A DNA stretch of 64,000 nucleotides from Oenococcus kitaharae DSM 17330 (GTDB lineage Bacteria > Bacillota > Bacilli > Lactobacillales > Lactobacillaceae). The DNA is taken from assembly GCF_000241055.1 (NCBI RefSeq), contig NZ_CM001398.1, forward strand, positions 1,475,163-1,539,162, read 5' to 3'. The notes below the pieces were generated by a model, which searched no databases, was not told the DNA's origin, and saw only the letters and a program-made list of their open reading frames with translations. The position numbers were made by a program, and so were the translations under genes. How positions within the stretch are numbered: position 1 is the first letter of the stretch; each line of letters begins with the position of its first letter. Shown here in pieces: positions 49,835 to 58,083 of this stretch.

Positions 49835-50575
49835 ATGGTACAGAATATAAGTGTTGATGCAAGCCACGTTTATAAAACGATCAAAAAGCAGGTCTTATTA
49901 AGAGATGCTAGTATCCAGCTTCATCCTGGACAGCTAATGGGCTTAATCGGCCCTTCGGGTGCTGGCAAGACGACTTTGATCAAGGCGATTATGGGTATGA
50001 CAGCCATCGATTCTGGCCAAATCAAAGTGCTGAACCAATCAATGCCAAACCGCCCTATTTTAGAGAAAATCGGTTATATGGCCCAATCGGATGCCTTATA
50101 TAATAATCTGAGCGGTTTGGAGAACATGCTTTTCTTCGGCCGTTTATTGTCTTTGAAACGGCAGGAATTGTTACAGTCGATTGATTACGCCGCCGGTATT
50201 GTCAATCTCACCCATGATTTAAAAAAGCGTGTCAGCAATTATTCCGGTGGTATGAAACGCCGTTTGTCATTAGCGATTGCCTTATTAGCCGATCCGCAAT
50301 TATTAATTTTAGACGAGCCGACTGTAGGCATTGATCCGGCATTAAGCCTGCAAATTTGGCAGGAATTAAATCACCTGAAAACGCAAGGCAAATCAATCAT
50401 TATTACAACGCATATTATGTCTGATGCCGAACGCTGTGATTACTTGGCTTTAATCCGTGAAGGCCGCGTCATCACTGCCGGCACACCACAGGAATTAAAA
50501 GATTTATACAAAGTTGATAGCATTGAAGCTGTCTTTTTAGCAGCAGGCGAACAGAATAAGGAGATTCAAAAATGA
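49835..50575 (+). CDS. ABC transporter ATP-binding protein
   Basis: A 246-residue ABC ATPase. Walker A GPSGAGKTTLIKA (near residues 39-51), Q-loop GYMAQSD (near 84-90), signature VSNYSGGMKRRLSLAIAL (near 131-148), Walker B LLILDEPTVGID (near 154-165) and switch His in IITTHIMSD. The start is ATG 49835 (AAAGAAAGTGA upstream); the frame continues to 49712 but lacks family match there. It drives the permease encoded 4 bases before its end. Drug/lipid export of the DrrA/YadG type is likely. TetR at 51689 is the third gene. Confidence 0.94.
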   Translation: MVQNISVDASHVYKTIKKQVLLRDASIQLHPGQLMGLIGPSGAGKTTLIKAIMGMTAIDSGQIKVLNQSMPNRPILEKIGYMAQSDALYNNLSGLENMLFFGRLLSLKRQELLQSIDYAAGIVNLTHDLKKRVSNYSGGMKRRLSLAIALLADPQLLILDEPTVGIDPALSLQIWQELNHLKTQGKSIIITTHIMSDAERCDYLALIREGRVITAGTPQELKDLYKVDSIEAVFLAAGEQNKEIQK

Positions 50576-51687
50576 AAGCAGTGTTGGCAATTGTTAGTCG
50601 CGTCATTTTAGAAATGCGTCATGATAAACGCACGATCGCGTTAATGTTTTTAGCGCCTTTGCTGATCTTGACGCTGATGTTTTTCCTGTTTAAAACGAAC
50701 TCGGATAATCAAACTAAGGTAGGCTATGAAAATCTGGATAAGACTCTTTTAAGAGCCGTGCAGAATAAAAATCTCAAGCTGGATCACTATGCCAGCGGAC
50801 GTTCGGCTAAGGATTTAATCAAACAAAATAACCTGTCTGCCTTTATTAACCAATCCGGTCGTCAGCTGACTGTGACATATTCAAATAGCGATCTTTCGCA
50901 AACTGCTATAGTCAGACAATCCCTGCAAGTAGCCAATACTAAAATTTTGGTTGCCCACCTAACCAAACTGATTCAGCAGGCCAAGGCTCAAAGCCAGCTT
51001 CTTCCTGGAAAAATGCCTGCCGCTAAACAAGCATCGCCCCAGCAATACAAAACAAAAAGCAATTATCTGTACGGAAGCCGTGATTCCACTTTCTTTCAAA
51101 GCTTTTTACCAGTTTTCATGGGATTCTTCGTTTTCTTTTTTGTTTTTCTGATCTCGGGCATTTCACTTTTAACCGAAAGAACTTCAGGAACATTGGATCG
51201 TTTGCTCGCCACACCAATTCGCCGCAGTCAAATTATTGTCGGCTATCTGATCGGCTATGGCCTATTTGCCTGTTTGCAGACGCTGCTCATTGTGTTTTAT
51301 GTCATTGCAGTATTAAAAGTCGAGATTCTCGGTGCTCTCTGGCTGGTCATTATGATTGATTTGCTGCTGGCTCTGATTGCTTTGGCCATGGGTATTTTTG
51401 TTTCGACATTTGCAAGCAGCGAATTCCAGATGATTCAGTTCATTCCGCTGATCGTTGTCCCGCAAGTCTTCTTCTCCGGCCTCATTCCGGTCGACCATAT
51501 GGCTGGCTGGCTCCAAGCAATTGCTCATATTATGCCGCTGTATTATGGCGCTTCAGCACTGACGAACGTCATTGAGAAAAATTGGCAGCTAGGCGATATC
51601 TGGAAATCATTGGCTATTCTCTGCCTATTTGTCATTATCTTCATTGCTCTGAATATTTTGGGCATGCGCCGTTATAGGAGGGTCTAA
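50572..51687 (+). CDS. ABC-2-type transport permease
   Basis: Membrane half of the exporter, 371 residues. N-terminal membrane segment near 22-42, a long external loop (about 43-175) and a C-terminal block of five segments with the ABC-2 signature GISLLTERTSGTLDRLLATPI (near 195-215) and FSGLIPVDHMAGWLQAI (near 300-316). It overlaps the ATPase gene by 4 bases and is followed by tetR after 1 base. Transports drugs or amphiphiles; substrate unknown. Confidence 0.92.
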   Translation: MKAVLAIVSRVILEMRHDKRTIALMFLAPLLILTLMFFLFKTNSDNQTKVGYENLDKTLLRAVQNKNLKLDHYASGRSAKDLIKQNNLSAFINQSGRQLTVTYSNSDLSQTAIVRQSLQVANTKILVAHLTKLIQQAKAQSQLLPGKMPAAKQASPQQYKTKSNYLYGSRDSTFFQSFLPVFMGFFVFFFVFLISGISLLTERTSGTLDRLLATPIRRSQIIVGYLIGYGLFACLQTLLIVFYVIAVLKVEILGALWLVIMIDLLLALIALAMGIFVSTFASSEFQMIQFIPLIVVPQVFFSGLIPVDHMAGWLQAIAHIMPLYYGASALTNVIEKNWQLGDIWKSLAILCLFVIIFIALNILGMRRYRRV

Positions 51688-51688
51688 A

Positions 51689-52339
51689 ATGCCGGAAAAC
51701 GATTTACAAACAATTTTCGACCAAGTCTTGCTGCAGATGCAGGATTTGCCAGAGAAACAGCAGCAGATTCTTAAAGCCAGCTTGGATTTGTTTGCCGAAA
51801 AAGGTTTTGATAAAACCAGCACCGCTGAAATCGCGGCGAAGGCTCACGTTGCCCAAGGCACTGTCTACCGGCGTTTTAAAAGCAAACAAGATTTATTAGC
51901 AGCAGTACTGACACCGATTCTGACAGAAGTTTTCCCTCGAGCGGTTCAGGAATTTGCCGGCCAAAATTTAAATCGCGATTACGATGACTTGGAACAACTT
52001 CTCAATATCGTAGTCTTAGACCGTCTTGCCTTCATTCAGGCAAACCACAAAGTATTGAAAATTATATTCGCACAAGTATTGACTGATCCGCAGATGCTTT
52101 CACTGTTAAAAGAAAAATTTATCGATACGATCATTGTTCAGGCTGAAAAACCAATACGTATCCTGCAAGCAAAAAAGCAGCTCGTCGATTGGCCGGCGCC
52201 TCGTATTCTTTCATTGGTCGCAGCCAGCATTTTTACTGTTGCAATTAGGATGATGCTATTCCCCAGCAGCAAAATTGATCTTGCCAGCGAATCGCACTAT
52301 TTGGTGATTTTCCTCAGCAAAGCTTTATCCAATTCATAA
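51689..52339 (+). CDS. TetR-family regulator of the ABC exporter operon
   Basis: A 216-residue TetR regulator. Helix-turn-helix in QQILKASLDLFAEKGFDKTSTAEIAAKAHVAQGTVYRRFKSKQDLLAAV (residues about 24-72; key residues T-S-T-A-E-I-A, G-T-V-Y-R-R-F-K-S-K). The C-terminal half is the ligand domain. An unusual N-terminal extension of about 20 residues is present. It is the third gene of the operon, so it probably represses its own promoter through the palindrome at 49790. ATG follows AGGAGGG. Ligand probably the exporter's substrate (inference). Confidence 0.92.
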   Translation: MPENDLQTIFDQVLLQMQDLPEKQQQILKASLDLFAEKGFDKTSTAEIAAKAHVAQGTVYRRFKSKQDLLAAVLTPILTEVFPRAVQEFAGQNLNRDYDDLEQLLNIVVLDRLAFIQANHKVLKIIFAQVLTDPQMLSLLKEKFIDTIIVQAEKPIRILQAKKQLVDWPAPRILSLVAASIFTVAIRMMLFPSSKIDLASESHYLVIFLSKALSNS

Positions 52340-52409
52340 AATCGCCTCAAAGGCCGGCAGCCGGGTAGTATAATAAAATTTGCAAACTTGAAACGAAAGG
52401 GTTATCTGC

Positions 52410-52874
52410 ATGAAAAAAGTTTATTTCGCCTGTTCTTGGTTCACCGACACGCAAGTCGAGAACATGAACAAAGGCATCAGCCTGATCAAGGAAAACGAGT
52501 CAATTAACTGGGCGCACTCCTACTATCCCTTGGATCACCAATACAAAGGATTGTCCGTGACAGAACACCCTGAACTGCTAAACGACAGCGAATGGCAAAT
52601 GGGTACTTTCAATGGTGATGTCAACGGTATTAATACAAGCGACCTGGTTGTCGCAATGTATCTGCCCAACGAAGCTGACGAAGGTATTGCTTGGGAATTA
52701 GGTTATGCCTATGCTATCCATAAAGCAGTTGTTCTCGTGGTGCCGGATGGTGAAAATGAAGCCGTAAATTTGATGCCGGCAATGGGTGTAACGAAAGTTA
52801 TCACAATTAGTCAGCTGAAAGATTTCGATTTTAATAACGTCGTTTACCAGCCATATTACGGTCCTGTTTATTAA
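52410..52874 (+). CDS. ntd: Nucleoside 2-deoxyribosyltransferase
   Basis: Transfers 2-deoxyribose between bases, allowing salvage of free bases into deoxynucleosides. 154 residues, typical for lactobacillar enzymes. Seen: YFACSWFTDTQ near 5-15, the conserved DLVVAMYLPNEADEGIAWELGYAYA (near 77-101) carrying the catalytic Glu of DEGIAWELG, and the C-terminal tyrosine-rich YQPYYGPVY that closes the active site of the neighbouring subunit. Ribosome site GAAAGGG. Terminator at 52885. It belongs with deoC and the deoxynucleoside kinase as a salvage set, though the three genes are not adjacent. Confidence 0.95.
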   Translation: MKKVYFACSWFTDTQVENMNKGISLIKENESINWAHSYYPLDHQYKGLSVTEHPELLNDSEWQMGTFNGDVNGINTSDLVVAMYLPNEADEGIAWELGYAYAIHKAVVLVVPDGENEAVNLMPAMGVTKVITISQLKDFDFNNVVYQPYYGPVY

Positions 52875-52884
52875 TCTTTCAAAC

Positions 52885-52923
52885 AAGCATGCCACGACTC
52901 TCAATCGCCGGTATGCTTTTTTA
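52885..52923 (+). terminator. Terminator after ntd
   Basis: Stem AAGCATGCC / GGTATGCTT (one G-T pair) at 52885-52893 and 52910-52918, then T-run. Confidence 0.7.
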
Positions 52924-53005
52924 TAAGCTCCAAAATTTTGTATCTCTGCAGCAACTATAATATATTATTACTTGAATCAAATAACTTGTGAAAGAAGCCA
53001 ATTAT

Positions 53006-54433
53006 ATGAACTTGTCAATGGTTACTGATCTTTATGAATTATCGATGGCTAACGGCTATCAGCAGACAATTCCCGATGAAGAAGGCATTTTTGATATCTT
53101 TTATCGACGAGTGCCGGACAACGGCAGTTTTGTCGTGACAGCCGGATTGGCACAGGCCATCGATGCGGTTGCCGATTTTCATTTTGAAAAAACAGATCTG
53201 GCGTATCTGGATAGCTTGCATCTCTTCACCGAGAAATTTTTGTTATTTCTGAAAGATTTCCATTTTAGCGGTGAAATGACCGCCGTTCCCGAAGGCACAC
53301 CGATTTTCCCCAGGGAACCGATTCTGACGGTCAGAGGCCCGCTAATCCAGGTTCAGCTTTTTGAAACACTCTTATTAAGCATCATTAATCATGAATCGCT
53401 GATCGCTACAAAAGCGCGTCGCATTACTTATGCAGCTCAAGGCCGTCCCATCATGGAGTTTGGTGCACGCCGGGCTCAAGGACCAATGTCAGCGACTTTT
53501 GGCGCTCGAGCGGCAATCATTGGCGGATGTGCCAGTACTTCTAACCTGCTGACAGCCAAATTATTCGATGTGCCGTCAGCCGGCACAATGGCTCACAGCT
53601 GGATCGAAGCTTTCCCTAGCGAATTGGCCGCCTTTGAAAAATGGGCTGAACTCTATCCGGATAATTGTGCCTTGCTTGTAGATACCTATGACGTCATCAA
53701 TTCCGGAGTACCCAATGCTATTAAAGTCTTTGGTGATCTAGTCAAGCAAGGTCACCAGCCGATTGGTATTCGCATCGATTCCGGCGACATTGCCCATTTA
53801 GCTAAAATAGCCCGGCAGCAATTAGACGCAGCCGGTTTTGAAAAAGCCAAGATCACAGCCTCCAACGCCTTAGACGAGACGACCATTCAATCCCTGCTGT
53901 TAAACGAAAAAGCACCGATAGATAACTTCGGCATTGGCGAAAAACTGATTACGAGTGCCAGCGACCCAGTCTTAAGCGGCGTTTACAAATTAGTCGCTGT
54001 TGTCCACGATGGCCATCTGGTTCCAAAGATCAAGATTAGCGATAGCCGTGAAAAAGTAACGTTACCAGGATTAAAAAAAGTTTATCGTTTATACAATAAA
54101 CAAACGCATGAAGCTTTTGCGGATGTGATCACACTCGCAGATGAAGAAATATCTGCTAATAGTCAGATTTCAGTCCGTTCGGCTGATCCGCTTGATACCA
54201 GACAGCACAGTTTCTTGCGCGATTTTGATTTCAAAGCATTGCAAACAACTATCTTCGACCAAGGAAAACCTGTTTATACCTCCCCGACTGTCAAAGAAAT
54301 TCAGGCTGCTTGCCGATCAGCGCTCAAAGAACTGCCCGAAGAGAGCAAGCGCTTATCTAATCCGAATAAATATCCAGTCTATATTTCAGAGGAACTCGCC
54401 CAACTGCAAGACCAGCTTATCGGCGTAGACTGA
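53006..54433 (+). CDS. pncB: Nicotinate phosphoribosyltransferase
   Basis: Converts nicotinate and PRPP to nicotinate mononucleotide, the first step of the Preiss-Handler NAD route. 475 residues. N-terminal MVTDLYELSMANGY, DIFYRRVPDNGSFVVTAGL (near 29-47), MEFGARRAQGP (near 149-159, with the His-site neighbourhood), GTMAHSWIEAF (near 191-201, with the phospho-histidine), and IRIDSGDIAHLA (near 257-268). I start at ATG 53006, with AAGAAG 8 bases upstream, rather than the GTG at 52988. NadD (27236) performs the next step. Confidence 0.94.
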   Translation: MNLSMVTDLYELSMANGYQQTIPDEEGIFDIFYRRVPDNGSFVVTAGLAQAIDAVADFHFEKTDLAYLDSLHLFTEKFLLFLKDFHFSGEMTAVPEGTPIFPREPILTVRGPLIQVQLFETLLLSIINHESLIATKARRITYAAQGRPIMEFGARRAQGPMSATFGARAAIIGGCASTSNLLTAKLFDVPSAGTMAHSWIEAFPSELAAFEKWAELYPDNCALLVDTYDVINSGVPNAIKVFGDLVKQGHQPIGIRIDSGDIAHLAKIARQQLDAAGFEKAKITASNALDETTIQSLLLNEKAPIDNFGIGEKLITSASDPVLSGVYKLVAVVHDGHLVPKIKISDSREKVTLPGLKKVYRLYNKQTHEAFADVITLADEEISANSQISVRSADPLDTRQHSFLRDFDFKALQTTIFDQGKPVYTSPTVKEIQAACRSALKELPEESKRLSNPNKYPVYISEELAQLQDQLIGVD

Positions 54434-54521
54434 TTCGACCTGAAGAGCGAAAAAGAAAAATTCACAAAGTAGTAAACTATTCTTTAGCGCAGCGTATTGA
54501 ACACATTCAATCATTGACGCC

Positions 54522-54540
54522 ATCAATCCACTGGATTGAT
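54522..54540 (+). promoter_or_regulatory. Inverted repeat before the glutathione peroxidase gene
   Basis: Perfect arms ATCAATCC and GGATTGAT with a 3-base centre, ending four bases before the ribosome site AAAGGAG. Further TCAATC copies precede it. Could be an operator or a hairpin that affects translation. Confidence 0.4.
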
Positions 54541-54554
54541 TCAAAGGAGAATAA

Positions 54555-55040
54555 ATGTCAATTTACGATTATGAAGTGACGTTAGAGAATGGCGAATCTT
54601 ACAAGCTCGATAAGTATAAAGACAAGATCCTCGTCATTGTCAACACGGCCACAAAATGCGGCTTTGCACCACAATTCAATGATTTAGAAGCCATCTATGA
54701 AAAATATAAAGATCAAGGTGTGATGGTCTTGGGTTTCCCTTCCAACCAGTTCAAGCAAGAGGTTGATTCAAGTCAGGAAGCAGCACAGATCTGCCGGACA
54801 ACTTATGGTGTCAGTTTCCCCATGCATGAAATTATTTCAGTTAACGGCAAAAATACATTGCCGCTGTTTACATTCCTGAAAGACAATGCACCAGCTCCAG
54901 CCGGCAAAATGATTAAGTGGAATTTCACGAAGTTTTTGGTCGATGCACAAGGCAACCCCGTAAAGCGCTATGCACCAGAGACAAATCCTGAGAAAATGGT
55001 ACCAGATATCGAAGCTTTGCTTAAAGCTAAAGCAGTCTAA
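54555..55040 (+). CDS. Glutathione peroxidase family thiol peroxidase
   Basis: Reduces hydroperoxides with a catalytic Cys. 161 residues. The GPx active site is complete: NTATKCGFAPQ (Cys35, near 30-40), LGFPSNQF (Gln near 65) and KWNFTKFLVD (Trp122-Asn123). A second Cys at 80 (QICRTTYG) could be the resolving residue in a thioredoxin-dependent mechanism, as in many bacterial Gpx proteins. It is a cysteine, not selenocysteine, enzyme. ATG 54555 follows AAAGGAG. The stem-loop terminator after it overlaps the end of the convergent AEC gene. Confidence 0.94.
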   Translation: MSIYDYEVTLENGESYKLDKYKDKILVIVNTATKCGFAPQFNDLEAIYEKYKDQGVMVLGFPSNQFKQEVDSSQEAAQICRTTYGVSFPMHEIISVNGKNTLPLFTFLKDNAPAPAGKMIKWNFTKFLVDAQGNPVKRYAPETNPEKMVPDIEALLKAKAV

Positions 55041-55049
55041 ACATCTATC

Positions 55050-55089
55050 GCATTTCCAAATCCAAACGATTTTCGGAGATGCTTTTTTT
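55050..55089 (+). terminator. Terminator after the peroxidase gene
   Basis: Stem GCATTTCC / GGAGATGC (one G-T pair), loop 17 bases, then T7. It overlaps the last bases of the convergent AEC gene. Confidence 0.65.
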
Positions 55090-56005
55090 ATGCAAACAAG
55101 CTGACCCAAGCGACTAGCGGAATCGTCAGCATAGACAGCAGCGTTGAACTCACAACATATTCTGAGGCGCGTCTGCCCTGCCCCGAATATAATTCGGCTA
55201 AGGCTGTATTGATGGCACCAGCTGGCATTGCAGCTGCAATCACCATCACACCGAGAATAATTTGATTTTGGATGCCGAATTTTAAAAGCGGTACAAGTAC
55301 CAGGGGCAGAATAACCAAGCGAGTCAGACAGAACTCATAGAGATCGAGTCGTTTAAATAGGTGCTGAAAATCCGTTTGCGCAAATAAGGCGCCCGTGATC
55401 AGCATAGAAAGCGGTGCCGTCATATTACCCAAATCACTCAGAGTTTCGCTGATTGGAGATACAATGCGGATACGGGCGAAAAAGAGCAGGAATCCCAAGA
55501 TAGAGGCTGCAATGGCCGGTGTGAGCAAGAAAGACCGCCATTCGAACTTAGAGACAGATGAATATAGTTTGATACCAAAAGAAAACAGAAATAGATTTGA
55601 GAACGCATTATAGGTCACCAATACAATCAGTCCTACATGTCCGTACAAACTGCCGATAATCGGGATACCGATAAACAATATGTTTGAAAAAGTACAGCAT
55701 CCCACCCAAATATTTTTCAGGTCAGCTTTAATCCTGAAAATTTTTGGCATTAGCAACGCTAAAAGCAGCGTCACAATCATAAACAACAGGCTAATGACAG
55801 CCGACTCTCCAATGACCTGCGCCGTTTGCCAGCTGAAGGGCATTTGACAACTCATAAGAATTGCGCATGGCAGAGACAATTTCGTCAGCAAACCTGATAA
55901 CCCATTAATATGTATTTTTTTAATCCACCCGAGTTTGAGAAGTAAAAAGCCGAACAGCATAAAAATGATCAGCTCCACACTTTCTCTAAATAATATAACG
56001 ATCAA
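55088..56005 (-). CDS. AEC-family membrane carrier
   Basis: A 305-residue membrane protein with about ten hydrophobic segments, of the auxin efflux carrier (AEC/MleP) family. Typical features: an N-terminal block of five helices, a short polar middle loop around residue 150, and the conserved end block AAAMPAGAINTALAELY (near 262-278). Lactic acid bacteria have AEC proteins that carry malate or lactate (MleP), but no malolactic enzyme or regulator gene is adjacent, so malate is only one possibility. ATG 56005; it reads toward the peroxidase gene. Confidence 0.88.
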   Translation of the reverse strand: MIVILFRESVELIIFMLFGFLLLKLGWIKKIHINGLSGLLTKLSLPCAILMSCQMPFSWQTAQVIGESAVISLLFMIVTLLLALLMPKIFRIKADLKNIWVGCCTFSNILFIGIPIIGSLYGHVGLIVLVTYNAFSNLFLFSFGIKLYSSVSKFEWRSFLLTPAIAASILGFLLFFARIRIVSPISETLSDLGNMTAPLSMLITGALFAQTDFQHLFKRLDLYEFCLTRLVILPLVLVPLLKFGIQNQIILGVMVIAAAMPAGAINTALAELYSGQGRRASEYVVSSTLLSMLTIPLVAWVSLFA

Positions 56006-56052
56006 AATCCAGTCCCTTGCTGCTTAATCTAAAATTCAGTCTACGCCGTTTC

Positions 56053-57006
56053 TTAAAAAAGCTTAATCAAAGCGACGCCGGCAACCATCAAAACGATACC
56101 AGCAATTTGTGCCAAATCAACTGGATTCTTTTTCGCGGCAAACCAGCCGAATTGATCAACAAGCATACTGCCGGCAATCTGTCCCAACAATACCACAACC
56201 ACAGTCAGGCCGGTCCCGATCAAAGGCACTAGATAGGCGTTTCCCAAAACAAATAAAGCACCAATCAGGCCGCCGATCCAAATCCACCAAGGCGCCTTTT
56301 GATGGGCAGCAATTGACAAATGATAACCATGTTCAACAATCAGCACCAGCAGCCAAAGCACCACTGTACCGACCACAAAAGATACTAAGGCTGATTTGAT
56401 TGGGGAATGCAAAATAATTCCCAGATGGCCGTTTATGGCTGTTTGAGTGGCACTGAACATCCCGATGACAAAGCCGCTAACCCGCCAAACCCAACTCAGC
56501 AATCGATTACTAGACGAAGGCCTAGCCTGCTGCAAGCGTGATGTTCTTATGCTGGCAAACAAATCCCGCGCCGCCACAGCCAGAAAAACGCCGGCAAGCA
56601 ATAAAAGTGCACCAATAACACGCAAAAAACCTAAAGTATGTTTTGGTGAAAAAAACCAGCCAAAATTATCGATCAGCATACTCATGACGATCTGTCCGAC
56701 AATCGGCATGATGACAGTCTGAACACTGCCTAATTTAGGAAACAGCAGAATGTTGCCGGTCAGAAAAATGACACCAAATATCCCGCCGGTCCAAATCCAA
56801 AAAGGCTGGTTAGCCGCTAAGGATAAATTAATGCCCGCTTTCCCTGAGACAAGCCAATTAACAATCAGCAAAAAAGCTGCCCCGATTGTAAACGAAATCA
56901 TTGACGAAAGTAAGGGCGAAGCTAGTAAAGTCCTGAGTCGTGAATTAATTGCGGTCTGAATGGGCAGACCGACACCGATAGATAGTCCAATTATGATTGC
57001 AAACAA
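56053..57006 (-). CDS. Double DUF606 (YdcZ-like) membrane permease
   Basis: A 317-residue membrane protein made of two related DUF606 halves. Each half has about five hydrophobic segments and the same pattern: QTAINSRLR/QTAINGHLG near the start, the WIWTGGIFGVIFLTGN/WIWIGGLIGALFVLGN strand, VGQIVMSMLIDNFGWF/LGQIAGSMLVDQFGWF and a closing hydrophobic segment. Single-domain forms occur in pairs elsewhere, so this is a fusion or tandem duplication. I place the start at TTG 57006, with GGAG about 8 bases upstream; the frame extends to 57135 without family similarity. Substrate unknown (members belong to the drug/metabolite transporter superfamily). Confidence 0.85.
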   Translation of the reverse strand: MFAIIIGLSIGVGLPIQTAINSRLRTLLASPLLSSMISFTIGAAFLLIVNWLVSGKAGINLSLAANQPFWIWTGGIFGVIFLTGNILLFPKLGSVQTVIMPIVGQIVMSMLIDNFGWFFSPKHTLGFLRVIGALLLLAGVFLAVAARDLFASIRTSRLQQARPSSSNRLLSWVWRVSGFVIGMFSATQTAINGHLGIILHSPIKSALVSFVVGTVVLWLLVLIVEHGYHLSIAAHQKAPWWIWIGGLIGALFVLGNAYLVPLIGTGLTVVVVLLGQIAGSMLVDQFGWFAAKKNPVDLAQIAGIVLMVAGVALIKLF

Positions 57007-57206
57007 AAGTTGATCTCCATTTTCTCTGTGAAATAAAAGTTTGTGAAAAACAGTTGTAATTCTAGCACTTGCAGACCTTGTTAAGCAATTTACATTTATG
57101 TTGCAAAAAATCCACATCACTTCGGCGTATGACAAAATTGAGGCAAAATAGCAAATTTTTCACGCTTGAGTAACCTGTCTTTAACTCTTTTTCAATATAA
57201 GCTTTT

Positions 57207-57212
57207 TACAAT
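57207..57212 (+). promoter_or_regulatory. -10 box of the 86-residue gene
   Basis: TACAAT ends 11 bases before the ATG at 57224; the predicted leader is about 4 bases and no Shine-Dalgarno is visible. Confidence 0.4.
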
Positions 57213-57223
57213 GAAATTAGATT

Positions 57224-57484
57224 ATGGGTGCAAAAATTATCAATTCAATAGGAAAAGTTGTTTACGATGCTTCTGATCCAGCTAAACAGATTGCTTATTA
57301 TAATCTGATCGAACTATTTGCTAACCGATACCCGGACCAGGATTTAAAGAGCAACTACTTCCCCGATTTTTCTCAAGAGGCCTGTATGCTGAAATACGCA
57401 GATTCAATCGAAAAATATGGCGTACCGGAGCTCGTTGCAAAATTACATCGTTTGCAAAAACAAGCTAAAAATAAGACAAAATAA
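57224..57484 (+). CDS. Small conserved-looking hypothetical protein
   Basis: I do not recognise this 86-residue protein. It is soluble, has no signal peptide, and contains an aromatic and acidic middle (YYNLIELFANRYPDQ, DLKSNYFPDFSQEACMLKY) followed by an amphipathic helix and a basic end (QKQAKNKTK). The open frame with its own promoter-like -10 and a strong terminator directly after it argue that it is real. Convergent to luxS. Function unknown; a nucleic-acid or protein-binding role would be a guess from the basic tail only. Confidence 0.6.
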   Translation: MGAKIINSIGKVVYDASDPAKQIAYYNLIELFANRYPDQDLKSNYFPDFSQEACMLKYADSIEKYGVPELVAKLHRLQKQAKNKTK

Positions 57485-57506
57485 AGCCCTGTACATTGAC
57501 AGGGCT
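57485..57506. terminator. Bidirectional terminator
   Basis: Perfect 8-base stem AGCCCTGT / ACAGGGCT with a 6-base loop. It lies between the 86-residue gene (plus) and luxS (minus, stop at 57517). Confidence 0.7.
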
Positions 57507-57516
57507 GATTATCAAA

Positions 57517-57990
57517 TTAAACAACTTTTCTAACGTAGGGATCAGAGGAAATACCCTGGCTCAAAATGATCTTAGACCATTCTTTTGCGCTATGCAGCGA
57601 ATGATCCTTGTAATTGCCGCAGGTCTTAGCACTAACACCTTGAATATCAGAAAACTTGATCTTATCGACAATTTCCTGCAATGTCGACTTAAGCGCCTTG
57701 GCCACCTCTTCAGTCGAATAAGTGTACCAAGAAATCATATGAAATCCCGTGCGGCAGCCAAAGGGAGAAATATCAATAATACCGTCCAAGCGGTTGCGCA
57801 TCAAATCAGCAAATAAATGCTCTAATGTGTGGATACCAGCTGTTTCAATAGCTGTCTCATTTGGTTGTACCAGCCGCAAATCGTAATTGGCAACTGTGCC
57901 CCCATTCGGCCCTTTTTCTTCAGTGATCAAACGCACATATGGTGCTTTAACCTTTGTATGATCCAATGTAAAACTTTCAACTTCTGCCAT
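57517..57990 (-). CDS. luxS: S-ribosylhomocysteine lyase
   Basis: Splits S-ribosylhomocysteine to homocysteine and the AI-2 precursor DPD, in the activated methyl cycle. 157 residues. Zinc ligands His54 and His58 (IHTLEH) and Cys124 (TCGNYKDHS) are present, as are the catalytic Glu57 and the Cys of SPFGCRTGF. Start ATG 57990 follows GGAGG; a longer frame to 58086 has no family match. A -10 (TATAAT, minus) is at 58016-58021, giving a leader of about 20 bases. No pfs or metabolic partner is adjacent. Confidence 0.97.
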   Translation of the reverse strand: MAEVESFTLDHTKVKAPYVRLITEEKGPNGGTVANYDLRLVQPNETAIETAGIHTLEHLFADLMRNRLDGIIDISPFGCRTGFHMISWYTYSTEEVAKALKSTLQEIVDKIKFSDIQGVSAKTCGNYKDHSLHSAKEWSKIILSQGISSDPYVRKVV

Positions 57991-58015
57991 AAAAACCTCC
58001 AATACAGTTAATGCC

Positions 58016-58021
58016 ATTATA
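58016..58021 (-). promoter_or_regulatory. luxS -10 box
   Basis: Minus strand TATAAT, about 25 bases before the luxS ATG; the -35 is weak. It lies downstream (minus strand) of the terminator at 58084, so luxS has its own promoter. Confidence 0.55.
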
Positions 58022-58083
58022 CAATCTTGTCTGTTAAAGAACACCCTTAGGGTTTGCGAGCGTCCGAAAACAATCTTCAGACA

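Noticed and set aside
57007-57135. Longer frame in front of the DUF606 permease
   Set aside because: No membrane or family features in the extra part, and GGAG sits just before TTG 57006.
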